Positions 1-5,151 of a stretch of 6,569 nt of DNA are shown here, piece after piece; the first letter of the stretch is position 1; each line of letters starts with the position of its first letter. Origin of the DNA: M55B174 sp034716235 (GTDB taxonomy: Bacteria > Patescibacteriota > Minisyncoccia > CAIUEV01 > JAHKAQ01); contig JAYEHH010000004.1 in assembly GCA_034716235.1 (NCBI GenBank), forward strand, positions 1 to 6,569. The letters are read 5' to 3'. The position numbers and the translations under genes were made by a program. The notes below the pieces were generated by a model. That model had not been told where the DNA came from, searched no databases, and saw nothing but the letters and a program-made list of their open reading frames with translations.

Positions 1-72
1 GGGAAAAAAGAAATGAGTGCCATTGATTTTGTGAATGGTCATCCAGATTTTATTGGAACGATTTTAGGGTAA
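1..72 (+). CDS. 3' end of an unidentified protein gene (start outside window)
   Basis: Frame 1 is open from the first base and ends at TAA (70-72). It gives 23 residues, GKKEMSAIDFVNGHPDFIGT followed by ILG. The tail carries no motif that I can assign to a family, so no function is offered. It is called coding because the frame is open from the edge, has a natural codon mix, and its stop falls exactly where the repeat-rich non-coding sequence begins (the first repeat unit starts at base 76). An internal ATG at 13-15 would give only a 19-residue peptide, so the true start almost certainly lies upstream. The next gene is on the opposite strand, so the two converge on the repeat region. A chance open frame of this length cannot be excluded. 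Confidence 0.55.
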   Translation, partial: GKKEMSAIDFVNGHPDFIGTILG

Positions 73-75
73 AAA

Positions 76-119
76 AGTAGAAAGTTCATAAAGCAACCAT
101 TAGTAGAAAGTTTGTAAAG
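76..119. repeat. Two 18-bp direct repeat copies, period 26
   Basis: AGTAGAAAGTTCATAAAG (76-93) and AGTAGAAAGTTTGTAAAG (102-119) differ at two positions. The second copy runs on into further AAAGTTT units (to about 134). The first copy starts four bases after the stop of the upstream partial gene. Confidence 0.75.
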
Positions 120-170
120 TTTAAAGTTTAAAGTGGAAAGGAATTTTGAGTTATTCACCTCCGCCCTGCA

Positions 171-343
171 TGTCATCTCCGCGAAAGCGGAGATCCCGAG
201 CAAATTTAGAAGAAGCTAACTTGGTAAGGAAAAAAGGAATCGCCAGCCAGAGGCCCGCCTAGACTCGGCGAGGCTGGCTGGTCGCTCTTCGAGCGAGATT
301 CCCGTTGGAGTCTATCCCGTCGGATGACGGGACGGGAATGACA
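171..343. repeat. GC-rich composite palindromic element bounded by TGTCAT/ATGACA
   Basis: The element begins TGTCAT (171-176) and ends with its exact complement ATGACA (338-343). Inside are several perfect stems. ATCTCCGC (175-182) pairs with GCGGAGAT (187-194) across a GAAA loop. CCAGCCAG (243-250) pairs with CTGGCTGG (274-281) and encloses CGCC/GGCG (256-259/267-270). TCGCTC (282-287) pairs with GAGCGA (291-296). ATTCCCGT (298-305) pairs with ACGGGAAT (332-339) and encloses TCCCGTC/GACGGGA (315-321/326-332). The GTCAT...ATGAC borders and the CGCGAAAGCG core are typical of REP/MITE-like repeats that occur in many copies in bacterial genomes. It is clearly richer in GC than the sequence around it. 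Copy number in this genome cannot be judged from one window. Confidence 0.8.
175..194. repeat. Perfect 8-bp hairpin with GAAA tetraloop
   Basis: The stem ATCTCCGC/GCGGAGAT closes a GAAA loop of the GNRA type, which is especially stable in RNA. No T-tract follows on the + strand, so it is not a standard intrinsic terminator. It is the left-most stem of the composite element. Confidence 0.8.
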
Positions 344-366
344 AATAAAATTGTGAAGCATGATAA

Positions 367-435
367 AGATATTCCTTAATTGAAAATTGAAAATTGAGAA
401 TTGATTATTGAAAATTATTATAGATATTCCTTAAT
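367..435. repeat. 14-bp direct repeat flanking AATTG-rich tandem sequence
   Basis: AGATATTCCTTAAT occurs at 367-380 and again, identically, at 422-435. The 41 bases between are built of TTGAAAA/AATTG units (about 378-417), and a TCCATTATCCATT motif follows the second copy (about 445-457). The arrangement could be an insertion between duplicated target bases or an expanded tandem unit. The sequence does not decide between these. Confidence 0.75.
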
Positions 436-460
436 CATCAATTGTCCATTATCCATTGCC

Positions 461-475
461 TCACCCAAAGGGTGA
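461..475. repeat. Small perfect hairpin, 6-bp stem
   Basis: TCACCC (461-466) pairs with GGGTGA (470-475) across an AAA loop. It lies between the AATTG-rich part and the second palindromic element. It has no T-tract, and its function is unknown. Confidence 0.55.
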
Positions 476-486
476 CCAGTTATTCC

Positions 487-574
487 GTCTTTGCGAGGAA
501 TGAAATGACGAAGCAATCTCCGTAAGACAATTTCTGGGATTGCTTCGCTTGTCTAACGACAAGCTCGCAAAGAC
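487..574. repeat. MITE-like palindromic element with 11-bp terminal inverted repeats
   Basis: GTCTTTGCGAG (487-497) and CTCGCAAAGAC (564-574) are perfect inverted repeats bounding 88 bases. Inside, CGAAGCAAT (509-517) pairs with ATTGCTTCG (539-547), and GCTTGTC (547-553) pairs with GACAAGC (558-564) across a TAAC loop. The pattern 'TTGCGAG...GAAGCAATC...GATTGCTTCG...CTCGCAA' is a palindromic repeat type that I know from intergenic regions of diverse bacteria. It encodes no protein and sits 54 bases downstream of the last gene of the minus-strand operon, where it could act as a 3' end structure. Confidence 0.8.
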
Positions 575-576
575 AG

Positions 577-617
577 AAACTTTACGAACTTTACGAACTT
601 TACAACTTTATAAACTT
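577..617. repeat. Short tandem array of AACTTTACG-type units
   Basis: Units are AACTTTACG (578-586), AACTTTACG (587-595), AACTTTAC (596-603), AACTTTAT (604-611) and a partial AAACTT (612-617). Read on the minus strand, this is the same AAAGTT-rich motif found on the + strand at 76-134, so the two arrays form loose inverted ends of the repeat region. The array ends 10 bases from the stop codon of the neighbouring minus-strand gene. Confidence 0.75.
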
Positions 618-627
618 GCCAAAGGCC

Positions 628-873
628 CTACTTCTTCCTTCCTTTAATAAGAGCGGCTACCCCTGCTCCAACAACAGCACCAATTCCAGCTGCGATAGTG
701 GCTGCTTTAACTGGATTATCTTTCATATAGGTTTCAACCTTGTCCTCTGCCAACTTAAGACTTTTCTTAGCTTTGGCAATATTCTTTTTAGCTTCTTTTT
801 TGAGCACCAAGGCTTTATCTGCAAGAATCTCTTGATTGCTCTTAGTTTTTCCACTGGTTTTAGTTTTTCTCAT
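628..873 (-). CDS. Small membrane-anchored protein, YqjD/ElaB/DUF883-like
   Basis: This is an 81-residue product. Residues 1-50 are lysine-rich and predicted helical (KKEAKKNIAKAKKSLKLAEDK), suggesting a charged amphipathic or coiled helix. A proline at 54 is followed by a Gly/Ala-rich hydrophobic segment (about 57-76, AATIAAGIGAVVGAGVAALI) and a basic tail GRKK. The order charged helix, D-N-P, Gly-rich C-terminal TM and basic end is the plan of the E. coli YqjD/ElaB/DUF883 proteins, which are inner-membrane-anchored and, for YqjD, reported to bind ribosomes. That role here is inferred only. The gene before it, 41 bases upstream on the same strand, looks like YqjE, which strengthens the call. 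Start ATG at 873-871, stop TAG; no clear Shine-Dalgarno. It is probably the last gene of the minus-strand operon. Confidence 0.7.
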   Translation of the reverse strand: MRKTKTSGKTKSNQEILADKALVLKKEAKKNIAKAKKSLKLAEDKVETYMKDNPVKAATIAAGIGAVVGAGVAALIKGRKK

Positions 874-914
874 TTTTGGTTTCTTAAATTATTAAGATAT
901 TAAAATTAGCAATT

Positions 915-1256
915 TTAATTTCTACGGCTACTATTAATGACTAATCCTATCAACACCACTAAAATGCCCACTACTATATAACCCACGCTTCCAGAAATGG
1001 CCACAAATTCATTAATTAAAATAGCTAGACCAATCATTACAAAAATCAAACCAATCAGTATTATCAGAGAGGAAACGACCAGCCGACTTACATTTTCAAT
1101 GATTTTACGAAGAAAATCTCCTGTTTTCTTCCTCATTTCCATAAAAGTGTCTGCAACAATTTTTTTCAAGCTTTCAGTTGCCCATAATTTTATCAGTTGG
1201 ATCCAATCCGTATTCTCATTGAAAGTTGATTTACTTTTTTTTGTTTTCTTTTTCAT
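915..1256 (-). CDS. Two-TM protein, YqjE / phage-holin superfamily III-like
   Basis: This is a 113-residue product. The N-terminus is strongly basic (MKKKTKKSKS). An amphipathic region with W19 and W25 follows (about 18-55), and then two hydrophobic helices (about 59-82 and 90-108) separated by a short NEFVAISGS turn. The protein ends NSSRRN. Size, twin C-terminal helices and helical leader match the 'putative actinobacterial holin-X / YqjE' type of small inner-membrane protein. In E. coli yqjD and yqjE are adjacent; here the same two types are adjacent but in the opposite order. Despite the family name, lytic activity is not implied and no phage genes are nearby. It starts 11 bases after the stop of the kinase-like gene (ATG at 1256-1254), so it is probably cotranscribed. 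Family assignment is by architecture; a generic two-TM protein is the alternative. Confidence 0.65.
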   Translation of the reverse strand: MKKKTKKSKSTFNENTDWIQLIKLWATESLKKIVADTFMEMRKKTGDFLRKIIENVSRLVVSSLIILIGLIFVMIGLAILINEFVAISGSVGYIVVGILVVLIGLVINSSRRN

Positions 1257-1267
1257 TGTTATTTAAA

Positions 1268-1864
1268 TTAATTGACAAGATATTTTTCTCGTAATAATTT
1301 TGCTTGTTTTTTAACTGCCCATTGAATAAACCATCTTAAAATAGGAGAACTGGACACCATGTTTAAACTAGAAATCATCCCCAAATCTATAATTTTAATT
1401 TTATTTTCTTGAGTCACAATGATATTTTCCATTCTAGGAAAAAATCTATGAAGAAGCAACCCCCTTAATCCAAAAAATTCCAAGGTATAACGAGAATTTA
1501 AATACATCAAATCATTGTCTTTCATTAATTCCTTAAATTGATTTTGCAATTCATCGTCCTGCATATCTTTTAATTCTAGCGGTCTCCCAATAATATACTC
1601 TTGAATAATACAATATTTATTTTTATCTTGCTCTTCATAGGTATATAATTCTGTGACAGCAATAAATTCCTTTAAATATTTATTAGCCAAACGAACCTCA
1701 TTAATAACTTTCGCCCGAGCATCCTTAGCATTGGCATAATAAATCGGGCCCGAAGGGAATTTGATAATCTGGTCATCTCCATATTTATAGACAACATGCT
1801 CTCCTGCAGTAGCTATTTTATCTCCAACCTTTTTTTGATTGTAGGGTAATTTTTTTTTAATCAT
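1268..1864 (-). CDS. Protein-kinase-fold protein, probable pseudokinase
   Basis: This is a 198-residue product, short for a kinase. Kinase-like landmarks appear in the right order. A nucleotide-loop-like AGEHVVYKYGDDQIIKFP (20-37) includes K35 as candidate beta-3 lysine. NEVRLANKYL (55-64) includes E56 as helix-C glutamate. The hinge is IIQEYIIGRPLEL (86-98). A catalytic-loop-like HRFFPRMENIIV (139-150) carries N147, and IIDLG (158-162) corresponds to DFG with D160. The Asp expected five residues before N147 (HxDxxxxN) is F142, so the catalytic base seems absent. The C-terminal lobe after DLG is only about 36 residues, ending in a basic helix. Substrate is unknown; the family could be a reduced RIO/APH/ABC1-type relative. 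Its ATG follows the TAG of the upstream Cys-rich gene with no gap (TAGATG), implying translational coupling. Confidence 0.65.
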   Translation of the reverse strand: MIKKKLPYNQKKVGDKIATAGEHVVYKYGDDQIIKFPSGPIYYANAKDARAKVINEVRLANKYLKEFIAVTELYTYEEQDKNKYCIIQEYIIGRPLELKDMQDDELQNQFKELMKDNDLMYLNSRYTLEFFGLRGLLLHRFFPRMENIIVTQENKIKIIDLGMISSLNMVSSSPILRWFIQWAVKKQAKLLREKYLVN

Positions 1865-2353
1865 CTAAAAACCTTCAAGAATTTCTTCAGCTACAGCATG
1901 GATACAAGTCTCTTTAATGGCTTCATTGGTTATTTTATTGCACCAAGAGTCATCTTTTTCTTTCAAGGCTTTTGCTCTAAAACAATAGTCCCTAACTTCA
2001 CCCCCCTTTTCCTCACAAGATTCACTGGTGCTCTCATCTTCGGTTTTTTCTTCCAGTTGAGATAACCCACAAGCTTGCAAACAAGCTTCATGCTCTATCC
2101 CCTCCCAAGCACTACAATTATTATCACAGTCTTGTAGATACTTTTCTATTTTTTCTTGTTCTTTTTGACTATCCTCAGCAGTCGCATCCCCTGCTTCATT
2201 ATTAGTATTTTTTTCTTCTAAGTCCTTGAATCTAGATTCATAATCTGCATCCGTCGCTTTTCTCCCAGCTTCTCCTAAAAAACGATCCTTATAGATATAG
2301 GCACCATAGCCTAAAACTCCAAGTATTATTAATCCAATAATAATTTTAGTCAT
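1865..2353 (-). CDS. Membrane-anchored 8-cysteine protein of unknown function
   Basis: This is a 162-residue product. Residues 4-21 form a hydrophobic N-terminal anchor (IIIGLIILGVLGYGAYIY) with no signal-peptidase or lipobox motif. A very acidic, Gln/Asn-rich linker follows (about 30-75). Cysteines are at 76, 80, 91, 95, 113, 124, 138 and 150. The first four form a twin CX3C arrangement (CDNNC, ten residues, CLQAC). The last four sit in a RDYCFRAKAL...DDSWCNKI...KETCIHAVA pattern. That second pattern resembles short helical Cys repeats I know from secreted or anchored proteins of CPR and DPANN lineages. An even cysteine number suggests four disulfides outside the cytoplasm, though lysine and arginine just after the anchor leave topology open. 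It is the first gene of the minus-strand operon. ATG at 2353-2351 has no Shine-Dalgarno, only an A-rich leader. Confidence 0.75.
   Translation of the reverse strand: MTKIIIGLIILGVLGYGAYIYKDRFLGEAGRKATDADYESRFKDLEEKNTNNEAGDATAEDSQKEQEKIEKYLQDCDNNCSAWEGIEHEACLQACGLSQLEEKTEDESTSESCEEKGGEVRDYCFRAKALKEKDDSWCNKITNEAIKETCIHAVAEEILEGF
1872..1876 (-). promoter_or_regulatory. Shine-Dalgarno for the kinase-like gene
   Basis: On the minus strand GAAGG lies seven bases before the ATG at 1864-1862, inside the last codons of the upstream Cys-rich gene. It is the only convincing ribosome binding site in the window and supports this start and coupling to the gene before it. Confidence 0.6.
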
Positions 2354-2386
2354 TTTTTTTGAAAATCAAAATTAAATTTTTATAAT

Positions 2387-2416
2387 ATCTAAACTAAATT
2401 TTGATATCTCTTTCAA
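2387..2416 (-). promoter_or_regulatory. Tentative promoter for the minus-strand operon
   Basis: On the minus strand TTGAAA (2416-2411) is a -35-like hexamer. After 18 bases comes TTAGAT (2392-2387), a fair -10, about 34 bases before the ATG of the Cys-rich gene. In sequence this AT-rich such matches arise by chance, so this is a position to test rather than a firm call. Confidence 0.25.
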
Positions 2417-2514
2417 TTATAAAAACCTATAACTTATACTAACATTTTAACCAAATATGGCAAAGAGTGGACATTTAAACAATTTCAGCCTAATATCTTA
2501 ATGAAAAGAATAAT

Positions 2515-2597
2515 CAATTGAGAAGATGCTCCCGAAGATAGCTCTAGCAAATTAAATGTTAAATCGTATAGAATTATATGGGAACAAGCATCAATTG
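2515..2597. repeat. Imperfect inverted repeat upstream of clpC
   Basis: The left arm has CAATT (2515-2519), GATGCT (2525-2530) and CCC (2531-2533). The right arm has GGG (2580-2582), AGCATC (2587-2592) and AATTG (2593-2597). All three blocks pair in order, with four-base bulges on opposite sides (2520-2524 region and 2583-2586). It ends 37 bases before the clpC ATG. It could be an operator or a 5' leader structure; no known regulator is recognised. Confidence 0.4.
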
Positions 2598-2634
2598 TTT
2601 AATTCTTTAGTAAATAACTCACCATTTCATTATT

Positions 2635-5085
2635 ATGCAGAGAAAAATACTTTCTAGATTTACTAGCCACACCCGTCAAGCCATAGACCGTGCTCAAATT
2701 ATTGCTGATAGTCAAGGGATGAAAGCAATCTCCAATAAGCACCTTCTTTATGGGGTTGCTTTTGAGGAAGGAAGCGTTGGTCAGGTAATTTTGGAAGAGT
2801 TAGGGTTTGAGAAAAATTTACCAATTGATTTTCCCCTAAATCCTAGGATTGACAAGCCGGTCCCCTTTTCCGCAGAATTAAAAGAAACTTTTAGACAAGC
2901 AGTTAAGCTTGCTTCTAGATATCACTACCCCTACATAGGTACTGAGCACTTAGTCCACGCTATTTTAAAATCGGGGAACAAAGATATTCAAAAAATCATG
3001 GATAGGTTTTTAGCTCAAACAAAAAAGCAAAACAAAAGGCATAAAATAAGCCTTACCGACCTTGGACAATTGCCCGACTTCACCCAATCTATGAACATTA
3101 ATTTAGATTTTAAAAATAATACTCATACTAAATCAAACCCCCTTAACAAATTTGCTACTAATCTTAATTTTGAGAATAAACAAAAAAATGTTCATCCTAT
3201 TATTGGAAGAACTGACGAAATTGATAGGATAATCAACACCCTGCTCCGCAAAAACAAAAATAATCCAGTGTTAGTAGGAGAACCAGGGGTAGGAAAAACA
3301 GCAGCTGTTTCCGCCCTAGCTCAAAAAATCAATCTAGGTGATGTTCCTATCCAATTAGCAGATAAAGTGATTTATGAGCTGGATCTTGGGTTACTTCTTT
3401 CGGGAACCACTTTCCGGGGAGAGTTTGAACAACGAATGAAAGATGTAATTAACTACGCTTCTCAAAATGAACAAGTGATTTTGTTTATTGATGAGATTCA
3501 TAATCTTATGGGAACAGGAAATACTCAAGGAAGTTTAGATGCTGCTAATATGTTGAAACCCGCCCTAGCTAAAGGAAGCCTAAAACTAATTGGAGCTACC
3601 ACTTTTGATGAATATCGACGTCACATTGAAAAAGATGCTGCTTTTGAACGTCGCTTCCAACAAATAATTATTAGTGAGCCTCAAGAAGCTGAAACCAAAA
3701 AAATTCTCAAAGGCATCCAAAAAAATTATGAAGAACACCACCGAGTGATTATTAGCCCGGAAGCTATTGAGGCTGCTGTTATTCTTAGCAATCGTTATAT
3801 CAATGATCGCTTCCTCCCCGATAAAGCTATTGATCTAATTGATGAAGCTCAAGCTCAAGCTAAAGCTGGAGCTCTATCCTATGATACAACTAAAAAAATA
3901 AATCGTTGCCTAAATCAAAAAAAGAGAATTAAACAATTAAAAAAGAAACTGATTTTTAATAACAAATTCAAGGTAGCGTCTAATTTGAAAAAAGATGAGC
4001 AAGAGCTAGATGAAATTCTTGAAACCATTGCCACTGAGCAAAAAAGACGGGAGAAATTAATCTATCTGCAAATAACTGAAGATGATATTAAAAAAATAGT
4101 ATCTCGACAAACTGGCATACCGCTAAAAAATATACATAACAATAATCGAAAAGAAGCACTTACCTTGAACAGAAATTTAGCTCAAAAAATTGTTGGTCAA
4201 AGTCAGGCTATAAAAACCATAACTAACACTATCCAAAGAGCTTCTAGCGGAATTAATGACCCATCAAGACCTTTGGGATCATTTATTTTTCTAGGACCCA
4301 CCGGGGTTGGTAAAACCTATTTTGCTAAAATACTAGCAGAAATACTTTTTAAAAATCCAGCTTCTTTTTTAAGAATTGATATGAGCGAATTTTCAGAAAA
4401 GCATAATGTTTCCAAATTAATTGGAGCTCCAGCTGGATATGTTGGTTATGAAGATGGAGGAACTCTAACGGACAAAGTCCGTCATAATCCTTACAGCCTT
4501 ATCCTTTTTGATGAAATTGAAAAAGCTCATCCAGAAGCCTTGAATGTCCTACTCCAGATCTTAGAAGATGGAATTTTGACAGACTCCACGGGACGCACCG
4601 TTAATTTTAAAAACACTATTATCATTTTAACTTCCAACGTGGGAGCTAAAAGTTTCACTGAAGAGATTATTGGATTCAAAAAAAATTCTTCAGTAACTGC
4701 TCAAATAAAATCAACTGTGATTGAGAAATTAAGAGAAATTCTTTTGCCAGAATTGGCCAATAGGATTGATAATATTATCGTTTTTAACCCTCTCACTATC
4801 GCCAATTTAACCCAAATTGCCAAAAAAGAAATCAAGCAATTGAATCAGCGACTTAAAGAAAGCAATCTAAAAATTTCTCTTGATACGGATGCTTACAAAT
4901 TTTTGGCTCGTTTAAGCTTTGACAAAAAAGAGGGCGCTCGTTTATTAAGAAAAAATATTGAAGAATTAATCCAAACCCCTTTGGCTGAAATTTTATTAGA
5001 AAAAGAAGCTGGAGAAATATTGACTGTTCGTGGCAAGTTAAAAAACAAAGAAATAGAATTTAAATCCACCAAGCAACCATTTTAA
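2635..5085 (+). CDS. clpC: ATP-dependent Clp protease ATP-binding subunit ClpC
   Basis: This cytoplasmic 816-residue Hsp100 unfoldase uses ATP to thread substrates into ClpP. The N-domain (about 8-125) has two Clp_N repeats. A polar Asn/Lys-rich linker (about 127-185) follows. D1 has Walker A GEPGVGKT (215-222), pore loop TFRG (259-262), Walker B ILFIDE (282-287) and arginine fingers in FERRF (337-341). The middle region (about 418-475) is short and contains a UVR-like KFKVASNLKKDEQEL, as in ClpC and unlike the long ClpB M-domain. D2 has GPTGVGKT (554-561), pore loop GYVG (601-604), LILFDE (622-627) and sensor-2 GAR (767-769). IGF at 679-681 sits where ClpC/ClpA carry the ClpP-docking loop. 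The D1 pore aromatic is Phe rather than the common Tyr. Length is normal for ClpC, and the ATG lacks a Shine-Dalgarno. ClpP is not in the window. Confidence 0.93.
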   Translation: MQRKILSRFTSHTRQAIDRAQIIADSQGMKAISNKHLLYGVAFEEGSVGQVILEELGFEKNLPIDFPLNPRIDKPVPFSAELKETFRQAVKLASRYHYPYIGTEHLVHAILKSGNKDIQKIMDRFLAQTKKQNKRHKISLTDLGQLPDFTQSMNINLDFKNNTHTKSNPLNKFATNLNFENKQKNVHPIIGRTDEIDRIINTLLRKNKNNPVLVGEPGVGKTAAVSALAQKINLGDVPIQLADKVIYELDLGLLLSGTTFRGEFEQRMKDVINYASQNEQVILFIDEIHNLMGTGNTQGSLDAANMLKPALAKGSLKLIGATTFDEYRRHIEKDAAFERRFQQIIISEPQEAETKKILKGIQKNYEEHHRVIISPEAIEAAVILSNRYINDRFLPDKAIDLIDEAQAQAKAGALSYDTTKKINRCLNQKKRIKQLKKKLIFNNKFKVASNLKKDEQELDEILETIATEQKRREKLIYLQITEDDIKKIVSRQTGIPLKNIHNNNRKEALTLNRNLAQKIVGQSQAIKTITNTIQRASSGINDPSRPLGSFIFLGPTGVGKTYFAKILAEILFKNPASFLRIDMSEFSEKHNVSKLIGAPAGYVGYEDGGTLTDKVRHNPYSLILFDEIEKAHPEALNVLLQILEDGILTDSTGRTVNFKNTIIILTSNVGAKSFTEEIIGFKKNSSVTAQIKSTVIEKLREILLPELANRIDNIIVFNPLTIANLTQIAKKEIKQLNQRLKESNLKISLDTDAYKFLARLSFDKKEGARLLRKNIEELIQTPLAEILLEKEAGEILTVRGKLKNKEIEFKSTKQPF

Positions 5086-5110
5086 TTATTTTTTCCTCTC
5101 TTTTTATAAT
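5082..5110 (+). promoter_or_regulatory. Probable promoter for comF
   Basis: A perfect TATAAT (5105-5110) lies 17 bases after TTAATT (5082-5087), which overlaps the clpC stop codon. Transcription would begin near 5117, about 35 bases before the comF ATG. The -35 matches TTGACA at only three positions. No terminator hairpin separates clpC from comF, so readthrough from clpC is also likely. Confidence 0.45.
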
Positions 5111-5151
5111 ACAAGTAGTATTCTTTAGCATGTTCGTCTTAAAACAAGAAT

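Larger units (their letters stand above)
73..627. repeat. Gene-free repeat mosaic between two convergent genes
   Basis: This 555-base stretch has no credible coding frame and lies between the 3' ends of two genes that face each other. From left to right it holds purine-rich AAAGTT-type repeats, a GC-rich composite palindrome, a 14-bp direct repeat around AATTG-rich sequence, a small hairpin, a second palindromic element and a tandem array of AACTTTACG-type units. The edge arrays are the same kind of sequence in opposite orientation: AAAGTTTGTAAAGTT at 107-121 matches, with one base of difference, the complement of the array at 577-617. Sequence of this type is familiar from intergenic spaces of CPR and some other bacterial genomes. 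No classical hairpin-plus-U-tract terminator is evident, but the palindromes may serve that purpose for both flanking genes. Confidence 0.8.
2354..2634. promoter_or_regulatory. Divergent intergenic region upstream of clpC and the minus-strand operon
   Basis: These 281 AT-rich bases separate two divergently transcribed units and must contain both promoters. On the + strand TAGAAT (2569-2574) is a possible -10 for clpC, about 60 bases before its ATG, but no good -35 pairs with it. I looked for CtsR-type GGTCAAA repeats and for CIRCE (TTAGCACTC/GAGTGCTAA), the usual heat-shock operators of clpC genes, and found neither. No tRNA or riboswitch is recognisable. The most structured part is the imperfect inverted repeat listed separately. 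Confidence 0.5.

Noticed and set aside
73..627. CRISPR array
   Set aside because: Repeats differ in type, length and orientation and there are no regular unique spacers or cas genes.
616..903. Open frame of 95 residues on the + strand
   Set aside because: It lies opposite the better YqjD-like gene, has a Phe/Ser/Cys-rich composition typical of an antisense frame and starts in repeat sequence.
915..1256. True phage holin or prophage remnant
   Set aside because: No endolysin, integrase or structural phage gene is nearby, and the pairing with a YqjD-like gene suits a cellular envelope role.
997..1266. Open frame of 89 residues on the + strand
   Set aside because: It is the reverse of the two-TM gene; its hydrophobic and basic stretches are mirror effects of that gene's codons.
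2354..2634. tRNA, riboswitch, CtsR or CIRCE site
   Set aside because: I found no cloverleaf with TTCGA-type arm, no known riboswitch core and no GGTCAAA or TTAGCACTC/GAGTGCTAA pairs.
2635..5085. ClpB (disaggregase) rather than ClpC
   Set aside because: The middle domain is short with a UVR-like motif, and an IGF tripeptide is present at the ClpP-docking position; ClpB has a long M-domain and lacks that loop.
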